From assembly GCA_004213515.1 (NCBI GenBank), contig SHAK01000002.1, positions 1 to 64,000 on the forward strand: a DNA stretch of 64,000 nucleotides, in the 5' to 3' direction. Source of the DNA: Limisphaerales bacterium. Its GTDB lineage: Bacteria; Verrucomicrobiota; Verrucomicrobiia; Limisphaerales; UBA1096. This document shows, in pieces, positions 16,886 through 27,078 of this stretch; within the stretch, counting starts at the first letter, position 1; each line of letters begins with the position of its first letter. The position numbers and the translations under genes are program-made. The notes under the pieces were generated by a model. That model was not told the DNA's origin. It worked only from the letters and a program-made list of their open reading frames with translations, and made no database searches.

Positions 16886-17889
16886 TCATTATTGGATTTA
16901 TTTTCAAGAATTTTTTTAGCTGCCTCACGTACAGACTGAATTAGTTCAGGCGGTTTGATGACTTTTGCATTTCCGCACCAATTCATAACCCATCGCTGAA
17001 CTTCTGTTAAACTATTCAAACGCATTGTTAACTCTACTCCTCCGTCTACCATCTCACGCTGAGTCTGAGTTTGATGCCAATTTTTTTCACGAATATAATC
17101 TGCCACTAGCTCATTAAATTGAATTACAACCTCCTGCTCCTTATCACCTGTTACTACAGCAAAACTTCCCCGTAAACGCTGCTCGAGTGAAAATTTTTTA
17201 GGAGGCTCAAAGAAAACACCTGTCTCTTTAAAGTCTTTAATTCTAGCCGGAGAGAATGTTCGTATATCACCACGTAAATGACAGTGCGCAAACAGAAACC
17301 ATTCACCATTAACATTGGCAAGGTGATAGGGATCTACCACTCTTAATTCAGCTTCAGTTGCAGCAGGCTTACGATAGTTAAATTGTAATTGTCGATTGCT
17401 AGCAGCAGCTTTCGCAAGAGCGTCAATAACTTCGAGGTTTAAAATCGGTTCAGCACTCCTCCGAAACGAAATGCTTTGATCAAATTCATCTAGATTAAAA
17501 GATATAGTATCTGTTAATCCATCAGCAATTTTTCTAAAAGCACTCATTAAAGGTTTTTCAAAGTTTGTTCCTTTGTACTGTTGCATTGCTTTTTCAGAAA
17601 CAAGCATCGCAAATAATTCTCCTTCAGTAATATTAACTGTAGGGAATTGGCCAACCTCTTCAGTATAATGGTAACCATTGTAAGCTGGTTCGAATTCAAC
17701 TGGTAAATTCATACGATCCCGCATAAATGCAATATCACGATAAATTGTCTTTGTTGTAACTTCCAATTCACGAGACAAGCGAGATGCATTAGGATGAAGT
17801 CCTCTTTTCAAAAGATTGTGAACCTTTAACATTCTTTCGATAGGAGGACGCGCTGCCTGCTTAGCCGAATCTTTGCGAAGCATTTCCAT
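16882..17889 (-). CDS. WYL-domain transcriptional regulator (YafY-like)
   Basis: This 335-aa protein has an N-terminal winged HTH (about 20-75, LKRGLHPNASRLSRELEVTTKTIYRDI), a central WYL domain (about 165-240, with VDPYHLANVNGEWFLFAHCH) and a C-terminal WCX-type extension. WYL domains sense nucleic acid or small ligands, and members repress or activate nearby genes. Neighbours are rho (103 bp upstream, same strand) and the convergent TPR-thioredoxin gene, which gives no clear target. Confidence 0.9.
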   Translation of the reverse strand: MEMLRKDSAKQAARPPIERMLKVHNLLKRGLHPNASRLSRELEVTTKTIYRDIAFMRDRMNLPVEFEPAYNGYHYTEEVGQFPTVNITEGELFAMLVSEKAMQQYKGTNFEKPLMSAFRKIADGLTDTISFNLDEFDQSISFRRSAEPILNLEVIDALAKAAASNRQLQFNYRKPAATEAELRVVDPYHLANVNGEWFLFAHCHLRGDIRTFSPARIKDFKETGVFFEPPKKFSLEQRLRGSFAVVTGDKEQEVVIQFNELVADYIREKNWHQTQTQREMVDGGVELTMRLNSLTEVQRWVMNWCGNAKVIKPPELIQSVREAAKKILENKSNND

Positions 17890-17943
17890 GAAGAAACAAA
17901 AAATAAGCTAAGTATCAACAAGCATCCAGCAAAAGTAGGAAAC

Positions 17944-17970
17944 AAAAAAACGAGCCTAATTAGGCCCGTT
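17944..17970 (-). terminator. Rho-independent terminator after rho
   Basis: Read on the minus strand, ACGGGCCTAATTAGGCTCGT forms a hairpin (one internal mismatch, AATT loop) followed by seven Ts. It begins 22 bases after the rho stop codon and precedes the WYL gene. Confidence 0.8.
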
Positions 17971-17992
17971 ATAAAAATATAAAATTTATGCC

Positions 17993-19150
17993 CTACTTCA
18001 GTGTAGACAAAAACTCTTCGTTAGTTTTGAACTTAGTCAAAGCCTGTTTAATAGTCTCCATTGCATCAATAGGATTCATGTCCATCATAGTTCTGCGAAG
18101 TTTATGAACCGCATCCAAATGATGAGGAGGGAATAATTTTTCCTCTTTTCGAGTCCCACTCTTAGGAATATCAATAGCCGGGTATATACGCCGTTCTGAT
18201 AGCTTACGATCAAGAACAAGCTCCATATTACCAGTACCCTTAAATTCTTGAAAAATAAGTTCATCCATTCTCGAGCCAGTATCTATCAATGCTGTAGCAA
18301 TGATTGTTAGCGATCCAGACTCTTCAGTTTTACGAGCAGAGGCAAAAATTTTCCTAGGAATTTCTAATGCTCGCGCATCAACACCACCAGTCATCGTTCG
18401 CCCGGAACCCCCATGTACAGAATTATAAGCACGAGCTACACGAGTAATAGAATCGAGTAAAACAAATACATCCTTACCGGCCTCCACTAATCGTCGACAA
18501 CGATCAATAACAAGACGAGAAAGACGAACGTGCGTTTCTAAGTCCTGATCGTTGGAAGAAGCAATAACTTCTGCATCCACTGATCGAGTGAAATCCGTCA
18601 CCTCTTCAGGCCTTTCGTCAATTAACAAAACAATAGCATGAACCTCAGGATGATTAGTAGTTACTGCATTAGCAATTTGCTTAAGAATAGTTGTTTTACC
18701 AGTCCGAGGAGGAGCAACAATTAAACCTCGAGTCCCCTTTCCAATCGGCGTTACCAAATCAATAATTCGGGTCTCAAGAATATCTGGTGTAGTTTCTAGC
18801 TTGAACTTTTCTATTGGATCAATGGTAGTAAGATTCTCAAATCGCATTACTCCACTATATTCTTCAAAAGGTATACCGTTGACGGTAATAACCTCTTTGA
18901 GCTGTGGACTAGTGCCTCGATGAGGAGGCTGCAATTTACCCTCAATAAATGCACCTTCACGAATACCATTGCGCTTAATGGTATCAGGTGTCACAAAAAT
19001 ATCAGAAGGTTTAGGCTGATAATTATGATCTTCCGAACGAAGGAAGCCAAAACCCTTATCAGAAATTTCTAAAAAACCAGAACCTGTTTCAGGAACTTTA
19101 ATCTGTGGTTTTTTCCGTCTAGGCCGCCTATTATTATTGTAATGAGCCAT
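17993..19150 (-). CDS. rho: Transcription termination factor Rho
   Basis: Rho is a hexameric RNA-dependent ATPase that ends transcription. This 385-aa form has a basic N-terminus (NNNRRPRRKK), the OB-fold RNA-binding domain with GFGFLRS (about 33-39), Walker A VAPPRTGKTT (about 145-154), ERPEEVTDFTRS, Walker B DVFVLLDSITR and the secondary RNA-binding region near SGSRTMTGG-like HGGSGRTMTGGVDA. It lacks the long inserts of actinobacterial Rho. A 185-bp leader precedes it. Confidence 0.97.
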   Translation of the reverse strand: MAHYNNNRRPRRKKPQIKVPETGSGFLEISDKGFGFLRSEDHNYQPKPSDIFVTPDTIKRNGIREGAFIEGKLQPPHRGTSPQLKEVITVNGIPFEEYSGVMRFENLTTIDPIEKFKLETTPDILETRIIDLVTPIGKGTRGLIVAPPRTGKTTILKQIANAVTTNHPEVHAIVLLIDERPEEVTDFTRSVDAEVIASSNDQDLETHVRLSRLVIDRCRRLVEAGKDVFVLLDSITRVARAYNSVHGGSGRTMTGGVDARALEIPRKIFASARKTEESGSLTIIATALIDTGSRMDELIFQEFKGTGNMELVLDRKLSERRIYPAIDIPKSGTRKEEKLFPPHHLDAVHKLRRTMMDMNPIDAMETIKQALTKFKTNEEFLSTLK

Positions 19151-19335
19151 TATTGTTATAATTGAGATTGAATAAATTCAGGAATTCTTAAAGTCAAACG
19201 TACTAAGAGAACACCGAGAATCAAACTAAAAGGGCGAATGTCTGGAATGACGATAAAAACCCTCCCGCGGAAGAAGCCCGCTAAGAGAAAGATTCTATCA
19301 GGCGTCTAAAAATGCAAACTCTTTTTAATTAAATC
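19151..19335 (-). other. Leader region of rho
   Basis: This 185-bp gap between the aas-type fusion gene and rho has no credible ORF. It contains a GC-richer patch (CCCTCCCGCGGAAGAAGCCCGC, about 19261-19282) in otherwise AT-rich DNA, with a short possible stem. Rho leaders in other bacteria mediate autoregulation; whether this one does cannot be judged. Confidence 0.35.
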
Positions 19336-22300
19336 TTATTTAGCTAACTCTCCAGCAATTAATTTTATTTGTTTTAAATCTAATTTTCCAGTTCCAAGAT
19401 AGGGAAGAGTATCCACCTTGAAAAACAGATTACTGCGAGGCTTCCAAATATTTGGTAAATCGGTAGTAATAAGCTTTTCATTAATAACCTCAATCACTTC
19501 CGCTTCAATATTCTGATATAAAACAACTAACCTTTCCCCCTTCTTTTCATCAGGAACACCCGTTACAACAAATGTCTGTTCTGTTAAATCACCTAACTCA
19601 TGCAACTTTTCCTCCACCTTAATATGTGGGACCATCTCGCCTCCTATCTTACTAAAACGACTTAAACGATCTGTTATTTTGAGAAATCCGTCCTCATCCA
19701 TCGCCGCTATGTCGCCTGTAGTATACCAGCCTTCATTGAGAACCTCAGCAGTTTTCTCTTCTTGGCCAAGGTATCCTTGCATGACGTTAGGCCCCTTCAC
19801 CAATAACAAACCAGGCTCACCATTCTCCATAGGTTCCTCGTTATCAGGATCAACAATGCGAGCAACAATTCCGGGTAGAGGGTGCCCTATACTACCTCTT
19901 TTTCCACCAACCTGCCTAAAACCAGCCGAACGATAATCCCATGTATTAATTGTGACAACCGGAGATGTCTCTGTAGTTCCATAACCTTCCATGGGCCGCA
20001 AACCAAACTTATCTTCAAATGAAGCAGCCAAACGCTCTGGTAATTTTTCTGCTCCCACTAATGCAAATTGCACACTTCCAAACTGCTCAGGAGTACACGA
20101 TCGCATGTAAATTTGTAGAAAAGTAGGAGTGGCAAGGAGAAATGTGACGTTGTACTTTGAAATCAGCGCTCCGATGCCTCTCCCATCAACTGGATTAGGA
20201 TGATATACCGCACCAGAACCTAGAATTCCTGGTAACCATAGTGTTCCAGTAAAACCAAATGAATGGAAGAATGGTAAAATTCCTAATATACGATCGTCTT
20301 TACCCAATGCAAATGTTTGACCTACTTGTTGAATATTTGATGCAATATTGTAGTGCGAAAGCTTCACTCCTTTAGGTGACCCAGTACTACCACTGGAAAA
20401 AATCACGGTAGCTAAATCATCCATAGAAACCTTCTTTTTATTACCTAAATATCTCTCAAGTAAAACAATTGGCAAAAGATATCCTGCCATAATAGCACAC
20501 ATTTTACTTATTATACTAACTGATTTAGCTAATTCTTCCATTAAGATAGTCTCACTTGGCACCTTAAGTTTAATCTGCTTAAGAAACTCTCCAGAAGTCA
20601 CAACCTTTTTAATGTTACACTGATCAATGCATGATTTTAGAGCCTCCTCAGAAAGAGTATAATTTAAATTAACAGGTACTTTTCCTGAAAGAGCAGCTGC
20701 ATAATTAACCAATGCTCCCGCCACTGTGGGAGGCATTAAGATCCCAACCATCTGCTGCCCTTCCCATTCCTTTCGGAGTACTCGAGCAATTGCAACTAAA
20801 CCAGTCAACGCTCCAAAGCAGCTTACGATCCCTCGTTTAGAGTCAGCAGCGAACATCCGAAATGGATGTTTCTTAAAAGAGCGAACCAAACTTCGGTGCA
20901 AGGGTTTCATATACTTTTTGCGATGCACCCAAGCATCCGCACCCAGTTCTTGAACTGCCCCTCTTACCCTATTTGAAGGAGCATCGTGAGGCAAAGGCTC
21001 ACCATAACTCACTGTTATTCGATAAGGAATACGCTGAGGCATTTTGAAAAAGAATTTACTCCGAGAATAACTAAAAATACTGCCCCACACACCATCGAGA
21101 TGCACAGGGATAATCGGCGCATCAACTTCTTTCATGATTTTTTCGTAACCACGCCTAAATGGAAGCATTTGTCCGATACGAGTTATCTGCCCTTCCGCAA
21201 AAATACACACAACTTCACCTTCTTTGACCGCCTGACTTGCAACCTTAAGCGACTTGATCAAGTCACGCGGGCGCGACTCAGAATCGATTGGAATACACTT
21301 CATGATTCTAGCAAAAATTCCTAAGATACTTTTTTTCATGTAAGCTGCATACATAATAAAACGGATTGGTCGATCAGTAGAAGCCTGTAGCAAAAGAGCA
21401 TCGATAAAAGATAAATGATTACAAACGAATAACGCGCCACCACGCTCGGGGATATTGTCTCGACCAACGATTTTAATTCTATAGATAGTTCTAGTAACAA
21501 TTATTCCGATTAATCGAATCAAAGAATCTGGAAGGACCCACAAAATACATATTCCTATAGCTAGTGTCATGAAACCACATAACATGAAGATTTCCAGTAA
21601 TTCCCATTCTAAATAAACCTTACAAATATAATAGATTACTGATGCCAACGCTACAGCTACAAAAGAAATCGTAGAATTAAATGCAATAACAGCTCCCTTT
21701 AACTTAGGATCTGGACGTTGTTGGATCATGGTCGCTAATGGAACTAGATAAAACCCTCCAAAAAAACCGACTGCACCCAGACAAATCACTAATGAAATAG
21801 AGTTATTTAATTCAAAAATCGGGATAAAGAAAATAGATGTCGCTAATCCAATGACTCCGATAGGAACAAAACCATATTCGATTTTATTAGCAGACAAATA
21901 TCCCGCAAGAAAACAGCCTAAACCTATTCCACCAGCCAATGCCCCCATTATATAGCTAATCTCTGCTTCGGGTAATTCCAATTGTTTACCATAAAAAAGG
22001 ATGCAAAATTGCATCAACGCTCCAAGCAACCAAAAAGTAGACTCCGCAATAATAGCTAAAAACAAAGGTCGATCTTTTCTAATCATGAAAAACCTATCTA
22101 CTAATTCAGGTATTGGATTGAAAACGATTCGGTGTCCTGGCACTGCAGGCTCGACCTTATCAATTCGCAACGAAAAATTAAGACCAATTAAAGAAAAAAC
22201 CAAAAGCACTACTCCCGAAAAATATTGATAGTCTTCAAATATTCCAAAAAGAATTCCAGCTAATACTGTCCCTATAATAATCGCAATCGTTGTTCCAAAC

Positions 22301-22737
22301 TGGATGATACCATTACCCCAGGATAATCGCTTTTCAGGTAATAGTTCTGGAAGTAGCCCATATTTTGAAGGGCCAAAAAAAGCGCTTTGAGTTGAAAGTA
22401 AAAAAACTACTATAATCAGCATAGTATCCGATTTAAAAAACAAGCCGATAGTAGCTAAAATCATTATTAGCACTTCTGCATACTTAGTCCAAACAGCAAC
22501 TTGGCGTTTGCTAAAACGAGTTGCTAGTTGCCCTGCAAATGCTGAAAATAAAATAAATGGAAGTGCAAAAACAAATCCAATTAAAGGCGCCCACTCATCA
22601 GCGGCAGCTTTTCCCAACACCATAAAAATGACAATGAACTTGAATGCATTATCATTAAAAGCTCCCTGAAATTGAGTGAGGAAAAGACTCCAAAACCCTT
22701 TTAAAGAACTCTTTGTGGAGATATTAGAATTATCCAT
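19336..22737 (-). CDS. LplT-like MFS / acyltransferase / acyl-ACP synthetase fusion
   Basis: One polypeptide of about 1,133 aa carries three enzymes of lysophospholipid recycling. Residues ~1-400 are a 12-helix MFS lysophospholipid flippase (LplT-like, FNDNAFKFIVIFMVLG). Residues ~420-615 are a PlsC-type acyltransferase with NHLSFIDALL (HX4D) and FAEGQITR. Residues ~640-1,133 are an AMP-forming acyl-ACP/CoA synthetase (FSSGSTGSPKGVKLSH, GYGTTETSP, YTTGDIA). In E. coli these are two genes, lplT and aas; full fusions are known in other Gram-negatives. The ORF track starts at a TTG (22764); the ATG nine codons later (22737) fits the MFS start better and is used here. Confidence 0.93.
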   Translation of the reverse strand: MDNSNISTKSSLKGFWSLFLTQFQGAFNDNAFKFIVIFMVLGKAAADEWAPLIGFVFALPFILFSAFAGQLATRFSKRQVAVWTKYAEVLIMILATIGLFFKSDTMLIIVVFLLSTQSAFFGPSKYGLLPELLPEKRLSWGNGIIQFGTTIAIIIGTVLAGILFGIFEDYQYFSGVVLLVFSLIGLNFSLRIDKVEPAVPGHRIVFNPIPELVDRFFMIRKDRPLFLAIIAESTFWLLGALMQFCILFYGKQLELPEAEISYIMGALAGGIGLGCFLAGYLSANKIEYGFVPIGVIGLATSIFFIPIFELNNSISLVICLGAVGFFGGFYLVPLATMIQQRPDPKLKGAVIAFNSTISFVAVALASVIYYICKVYLEWELLEIFMLCGFMTLAIGICILWVLPDSLIRLIGIIVTRTIYRIKIVGRDNIPERGGALFVCNHLSFIDALLLQASTDRPIRFIMYAAYMKKSILGIFARIMKCIPIDSESRPRDLIKSLKVASQAVKEGEVVCIFAEGQITRIGQMLPFRRGYEKIMKEVDAPIIPVHLDGVWGSIFSYSRSKFFFKMPQRIPYRITVSYGEPLPHDAPSNRVRGAVQELGADAWVHRKKYMKPLHRSLVRSFKKHPFRMFAADSKRGIVSCFGALTGLVAIARVLRKEWEGQQMVGILMPPTVAGALVNYAAALSGKVPVNLNYTLSEEALKSCIDQCNIKKVVTSGEFLKQIKLKVPSETILMEELAKSVSIISKMCAIMAGYLLPIVLLERYLGNKKKVSMDDLATVIFSSGSTGSPKGVKLSHYNIASNIQQVGQTFALGKDDRILGILPFFHSFGFTGTLWLPGILGSGAVYHPNPVDGRGIGALISKYNVTFLLATPTFLQIYMRSCTPEQFGSVQFALVGAEKLPERLAASFEDKFGLRPMEGYGTTETSPVVTINTWDYRSAGFRQVGGKRGSIGHPLPGIVARIVDPDNEEPMENGEPGLLLVKGPNVMQGYLGQEEKTAEVLNEGWYTTGDIAAMDEDGFLKITDRLSRFSKIGGEMVPHIKVEEKLHELGDLTEQTFVVTGVPDEKKGERLVVLYQNIEAEVIEVINEKLITTDLPNIWKPRSNLFFKVDTLPYLGTGKLDLKQIKLIAGELAK

Positions 22738-22897
22738 TTTTTGAGCGAAGAGAAAATATACCAAATTTAGTAAATTTGTACCATTTCATATTATCTAAAT
22801 GTTATTATTGATCAGATTTATCAATACGATACTATATTGGAAGCAACTTGCTTTCTCAAGCAGGATTCAATTGTTGAGAAATTGATTTTAATAAAGG

Positions 22898-23743
22898 ATG
22901 AAAAGTAAACCGTGTGTAATTTTGATGGATAATGGCTCGCATAGAGCAGAGTCGACAATGAACTTGCGCCGAATAGCGCAATCGCTCAGTCAAAAAATTA
23001 ATACAGAAGTCCGTCCTATCTCTTTACTTCATTCCACAAAAGTCGAGCCTTCTAAACTCGAAGGTAAAAAGGCAGAAATACTGGAGCCTTTCATTAGATC
23101 AAGATGTGAAGAAGGCAAAAATTCATTCTTTATAATTCCATTTTTCTTTGGTCAAAGTGCTGCACTTAGCGATTACTTACCAAAAAGAATAAAAGATATT
23201 CGCTCCAAATGGCCAACAACAGAAGTTAAACTCGCTCCAACTTTAGTAAACCTTGAAGATAAAAATGACTATTGTGTTTCAAATATTATAAGCGATCTTG
23301 TTCTAGAGAAAATTGATGAAAAAAAATTGAAAAATCCGCATGTCACTCTTGTGGATCATGGCACACCCTTAAAAGAAGTTAATAAGGTGAGAAATCATAT
23401 TAGCCAACAATTAAATGAAACTCTCAACGGACGGGTAGCCAAAGTAATAGCTTCATCAATGGAAAGAAGAGAAGGCAAAGAATATGAATTTAATGAACCT
23501 CTATTAGAAAATTTGCTCGGTCATAATGATTTTGTAAGAAATGTTGTATTAGCAATGCTATTTATTTCGCCTGGAAGACATGCAGGAGATGGAGGCGATA
23601 TTGACCAAATTTGCCAATCCGCGGAGAGCGAATGTGATACATTACGCACTTTTAAAAGTAATCTTTTTGCCATGCATCCAAAAGTTATAGATTTACTAGC
23701 CTCAAGGTATAATGAAGGATTAGCATCAAGTCCAATAGCTTAA
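22898..23743 (+). CDS. CbiX/SirB-like chelatase family protein
   Basis: This 281-aa protein has two CbiX-like halves. The first holds LMDNGSHRAES near the N-terminus and FIIPFFFGQSAALSDYLP, the second holds VTLVDHGTP (about 150) and AMLFISPGRHAGDGGDI (about 220). Class II chelatases insert Co or Fe into sirohydrochlorin, using a His at the start of each half. Here the first half has GSH and the second DHG, and the PGRHAGDGGDI segment matches the metal-binding loop of the family. No corrinoid or siroheme genes are adjacent, so the metal and tetrapyrrole are unknown. Confidence 0.8.
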   Translation: MKSKPCVILMDNGSHRAESTMNLRRIAQSLSQKINTEVRPISLLHSTKVEPSKLEGKKAEILEPFIRSRCEEGKNSFFIIPFFFGQSAALSDYLPKRIKDIRSKWPTTEVKLAPTLVNLEDKNDYCVSNIISDLVLEKIDEKKLKNPHVTLVDHGTPLKEVNKVRNHISQQLNETLNGRVAKVIASSMERREGKEYEFNEPLLENLLGHNDFVRNVVLAMLFISPGRHAGDGGDIDQICQSAESECDTLRTFKSNLFAMHPKVIDLLASRYNEGLASSPIA

Positions 23744-23865
23744 TAACTAGCAAGGCATGCATTTCAATGCCTACAAATTCTTATCTAACTTGAAAAATTA
23801 GATTTTCTTTGTCCCCCTACCAAACCGCTTGTCCACTTGGGCTAGCTGCTTTACTTTGTCTGTGC

Positions 23866-24120
23866 GTGGCTGAAAAAAAACAAAAACCTCTCAATCCATT
23901 AGATCTACCTTTCGAAGATGGGTTAAAAAAGCTCGAAGCAATAGTAGAGGAAATGGAAAGAGATGAATTACCTTTAGAAGATCTACTTAAGCACTACGAA
24001 GAAGGCATACAGTTATCTAAAGGATGCCAAAAAAAGCTCCAATCTGCCGAATTGAAGATTAAAAAACTTCAACCTAATGCAAATGGTGAAGATGAACTTA
24101 CCGACGAAAAAATCAGCTGA
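23866..24120 (+). CDS. xseB: Exodeoxyribonuclease VII small subunit
   Basis: XseB binds XseA to form a nuclease that degrades single-stranded DNA. The core LPFEDGLKKLEAIVEEMERDE and LEDLLKHYEEGIQLSKGCQ is diagnostic. The ORF track begins at a TTG (23809) and adds 19 Cys/Leu-rich residues unlike XseB. A GTG at 23866 gives an 84-aa protein of usual length and is preferred. It lies 8 bases before dxs, and an xseB-dxs arrangement is common; xseA is not in the window. Confidence 0.88.
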   Translation: MAEKKQKPLNPLDLPFEDGLKKLEAIVEEMERDELPLEDLLKHYEEGIQLSKGCQKKLQSAELKIKKLQPNANGEDELTDEKIS

Positions 24121-24128
24121 ATTATAAT

Positions 24129-26141
24129 ATGTCTAAACCTGGAACACCCAATAGCTATCTCGACATGGTTGACCACCCTGCTCACGTCAAAAAATTAACA
24201 GTTAAGCAACTAGAGCAATTGGCAAAAGAACTTAGGCATGAACTAATTGAAGGCTTAGCAACAAACGGAGGCCACCTTGGACCGAATCTTGGTGTGGTAG
24301 AATTAACGGTAGCAATGCATAAAGTGTTTGAAACACCAAAGGATAAATTTGTATGGGATGTTAGCCATCAATCTTACGTGCATAAACTACTAACAGGACG
24401 AAAAAAACAGTTTCGCACAATAAGAACAACCGGTGGTCTAAATGGTTTTTCACTACGAACTGAAAGTGAACACGACTCCTATGGAGCTGGCCATGCCGGC
24501 ACTGCCTTATCTGCAGCACTTGGAATGGCTGCAGCACGCGATCAAAAAGGGGGCAAAGAGAATGTAGTATGCGTATTTGGAGATGCCGCACTGACTAACG
24601 GGTGCTCATTTGAAGCACTAAATAACATTGCTCAAACAACAAAAAAATTCATTGGAATCCTTAATGATAATGAATGGTCAATCGCAAAAAATGTTGGCGC
24701 AATTCCAAACTATCTAAATAAGCTAATTACCAACCCAAGCTACAATAAAATTACGACTGATCTTCAAAAATTTCTCGAAAAAATTCCAACCGGAAAACTA
24801 GCCGTTCGATTAGGACTGAAAGGCCAAGAAGCCTTAAAAGGAACCGTTACACAGGCTGTTCTTGAGCATAACGAAGAAACAATGGGTGCAGATGGTCGAG
24901 GTGGTTTCGGCAGCAGTATGATCTTTGAGGAATTTGGCATTCGCTATCTCGGACCCATCGATGGACATGATTTGCCATTACTTATAGAAACTCTCGAATT
25001 TGCCAAGAGCTGTGATCAGCCTGTGGTTCTTCACGTAATCACAAAGAAAGGCAAAGGCTTCAACGCCGCGGTTGAACATCCGGAAAAATTTCATGGAACC
25101 GGACCATACAACCCTAAATCAGGCGAAAGCAGGCCTGAAAAAGCCGATAATCCACCAAAATATCAGGATGTTTTCGGTGAAACAATGGTCAAGATTTGTC
25201 AAAAAGATAAATCAGTTATTGGCATTACTGCTGCTATGCCAAGCGGCACAGGATTAAAGGCCCTAGAAGCTGCGATCCCTAAGCAATACTATGATGTCGG
25301 GATTGCAGAGGAACATGCTGTGCTATTTGCATCAGGCATGGCCACGATGGGATATCGTCCCGTTTGCGCAATTTACTCCACTTTTCTGCAGCGCTCCTAT
25401 GACATGATAATTCACGATGTAGCACTTCAAAATTTGCCTGTCATTTTTTGTATGGACCGCTCTGGTCTTTCCGCAAACGATGGGCCAACTCACCATGGCT
25501 TATTCGATATTGCCTACTTAAATTGTGTGCCAAATATAATTGCAATGGCACCTAAAGATGAAGACGAGTTAGCAGATATGATGTTTACCGCAACTCATCA
25601 AAATCAGCCGGTATTTATTCGATACCCTAGAGGTAATGGAGAAGGTGTTGTTATTAAAGATCAACCATCACTCATCGAAATCTGTAAAGCAGAAGTACTT
25701 CAGAATTTTTCCAACAGCGGAAAAACTAAAATCGCATTTTTTGTATTAGGACCACTACGCGCTATTGCAGACCGAGCGATTGAAGATCTTGGAACTAAAA
25801 ATATTGATGCAGCTATTATAAACCCACGATTCACCAAACCAATTGATATTGGAATCACTGATTTTTTTGCTAAAGCAGCAGATGTTATCGTAACAATTGA
25901 GGACCACGTATTAAAAGGCGGTTACGGAAGTATCGTCCGAGACCACTTAGCTGACCAACAAATTAACACACCTGTCGTTCGCATTGGATGGCCTGACAAA
26001 TTTATTGAACACGCATCTTCGGTTGACTACTTACGTCAAAAACACGGTCTTACAGGGGAAGCAGCAGTAGAAAAAATCAAACGAGTGATGGGCCACTCAA
26101 ACAAAGAATTGCAAGCAATTGAAAATGCTAATTCCAATTAA
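24129..26141 (+). CDS. dxs: 1-deoxy-D-xylulose-5-phosphate synthase
   Basis: Dxs condenses pyruvate and glyceraldehyde 3-phosphate, using thiamine diphosphate, to open the MEP isoprenoid pathway. Seen are the His in SHQSYVHKLLTGR (about 77-90), GHAGTALSAALG, the TPP motif from GDAALTNGCSFEALN to NDNEWSI, and in the second half the catalytic Glu in GIAEEHAV and SGLSANDGPTHHG. At 670 aa it is slightly longer than usual (about 620-640). It is preceded by xseB and followed 9 bases later by a zinc-ribbon gene that may share the transcript. Confidence 0.95.
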   Translation: MSKPGTPNSYLDMVDHPAHVKKLTVKQLEQLAKELRHELIEGLATNGGHLGPNLGVVELTVAMHKVFETPKDKFVWDVSHQSYVHKLLTGRKKQFRTIRTTGGLNGFSLRTESEHDSYGAGHAGTALSAALGMAAARDQKGGKENVVCVFGDAALTNGCSFEALNNIAQTTKKFIGILNDNEWSIAKNVGAIPNYLNKLITNPSYNKITTDLQKFLEKIPTGKLAVRLGLKGQEALKGTVTQAVLEHNEETMGADGRGGFGSSMIFEEFGIRYLGPIDGHDLPLLIETLEFAKSCDQPVVLHVITKKGKGFNAAVEHPEKFHGTGPYNPKSGESRPEKADNPPKYQDVFGETMVKICQKDKSVIGITAAMPSGTGLKALEAAIPKQYYDVGIAEEHAVLFASGMATMGYRPVCAIYSTFLQRSYDMIIHDVALQNLPVIFCMDRSGLSANDGPTHHGLFDIAYLNCVPNIIAMAPKDEDELADMMFTATHQNQPVFIRYPRGNGEGVVIKDQPSLIEICKAEVLQNFSNSGKTKIAFFVLGPLRAIADRAIEDLGTKNIDAAIINPRFTKPIDIGITDFFAKAADVIVTIEDHVLKGGYGSIVRDHLADQQINTPVVRIGWPDKFIEHASSVDYLRQKHGLTGEAAVEKIKRVMGHSNKELQAIENANSN

Positions 26142-26150
26142 TCTTTTTTT

Positions 26151-26447
26151 GTGACTAAACACTGTTACCAATGTGGAAAAGAATGGAAACTCGACGGACA
26201 ACCTGGACGTAGTGAAAGTTGTCATAATTGCAATGAAGATCTTCGTATTTGCTTAAATTGCATATTTTATGATTCCAGAGTTGCACATCAATGCAAAGAG
26301 CGAAGAGCAGAACCAATAATCGAAAAAAATAGATCTAATTTTTGCGAACACTTCGATTTTATAATTCGTGATTGGACAGGAGAAGAAAGTGATCTTTCTT
26401 CTTCCAAAAAGGCAAAGGAAGCGTTTCAAAAACTCTTCAACAACTGA
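26151..26447 (+). CDS. Small Cys-rich zinc-ribbon-like protein
   Basis: This 98-aa protein begins at a GTG just after dxs. It has CYQCG (5-9), CHNC (24-27), CLNC (36-39) and two further cysteines (about 48 and 65), a pattern of zinc-ribbon pairs. The remainder is charged and helical. No enzyme motif is visible. Its position suggests cotranscription with xseB-dxs, but a role in isoprenoid synthesis is not supported. Confidence 0.75.
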   Translation: MTKHCYQCGKEWKLDGQPGRSESCHNCNEDLRICLNCIFYDSRVAHQCKERRAEPIIEKNRSNFCEHFDFIIRDWTGEESDLSSSKKAKEAFQKLFNN

Positions 26448-26539
26448 ATAATTAAAAAGATCCATTAAATTTAATTATTTACTTTAAAAAAAGTAATCTT
26501 TTTTTGGCAATTGTTTTTTTTATAATTTAAAAAAAGCTG

Positions 26540-26938
<399 letters not shown>

Positions 26939-26976
26939 TAAAATCGGGACTAGTTCTTAAGTTCGTGCACTTTTAG

Positions 26977-27008
26977 CCTTTTTAAAAAGAAGGTTTTTTG
27001 ATTTTTTT
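26977..27008 (+). terminator. Rho-independent terminator after glnB
   Basis: CCTTTTT and AAGAAGG form a 7-bp stem with a short AAA loop (26977-26993), then TTTTTTG and a further run of eight Ts. It sits 39 bases after the glnB stop. Confidence 0.7.
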
Positions 27009-27045
27009 TGGGTTTTTTGACTATTTTTTGGTCAGGTAGAAAACC

Positions 27046-27078
27046 GTTGGATAATGCCTGTGAATAATGTGTTGATAA
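27046..27078 (-). promoter_or_regulatory. Cluster of three DnaA-box-like 9-mers
   Basis: Written on the plus strand, GTTGGATAA (27046-27054), TGTGAATAA (27059-27067) and TGTTGATAA (27070-27078) all share the GATAA/AATAA end of TGTGGATAA. They differ from TGTGGATAA by two, one and one bases. All have the same orientation and are 13 and 11 bases apart. The middle one fits the relaxed TTATNCACA rule. Confidence 0.45.
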
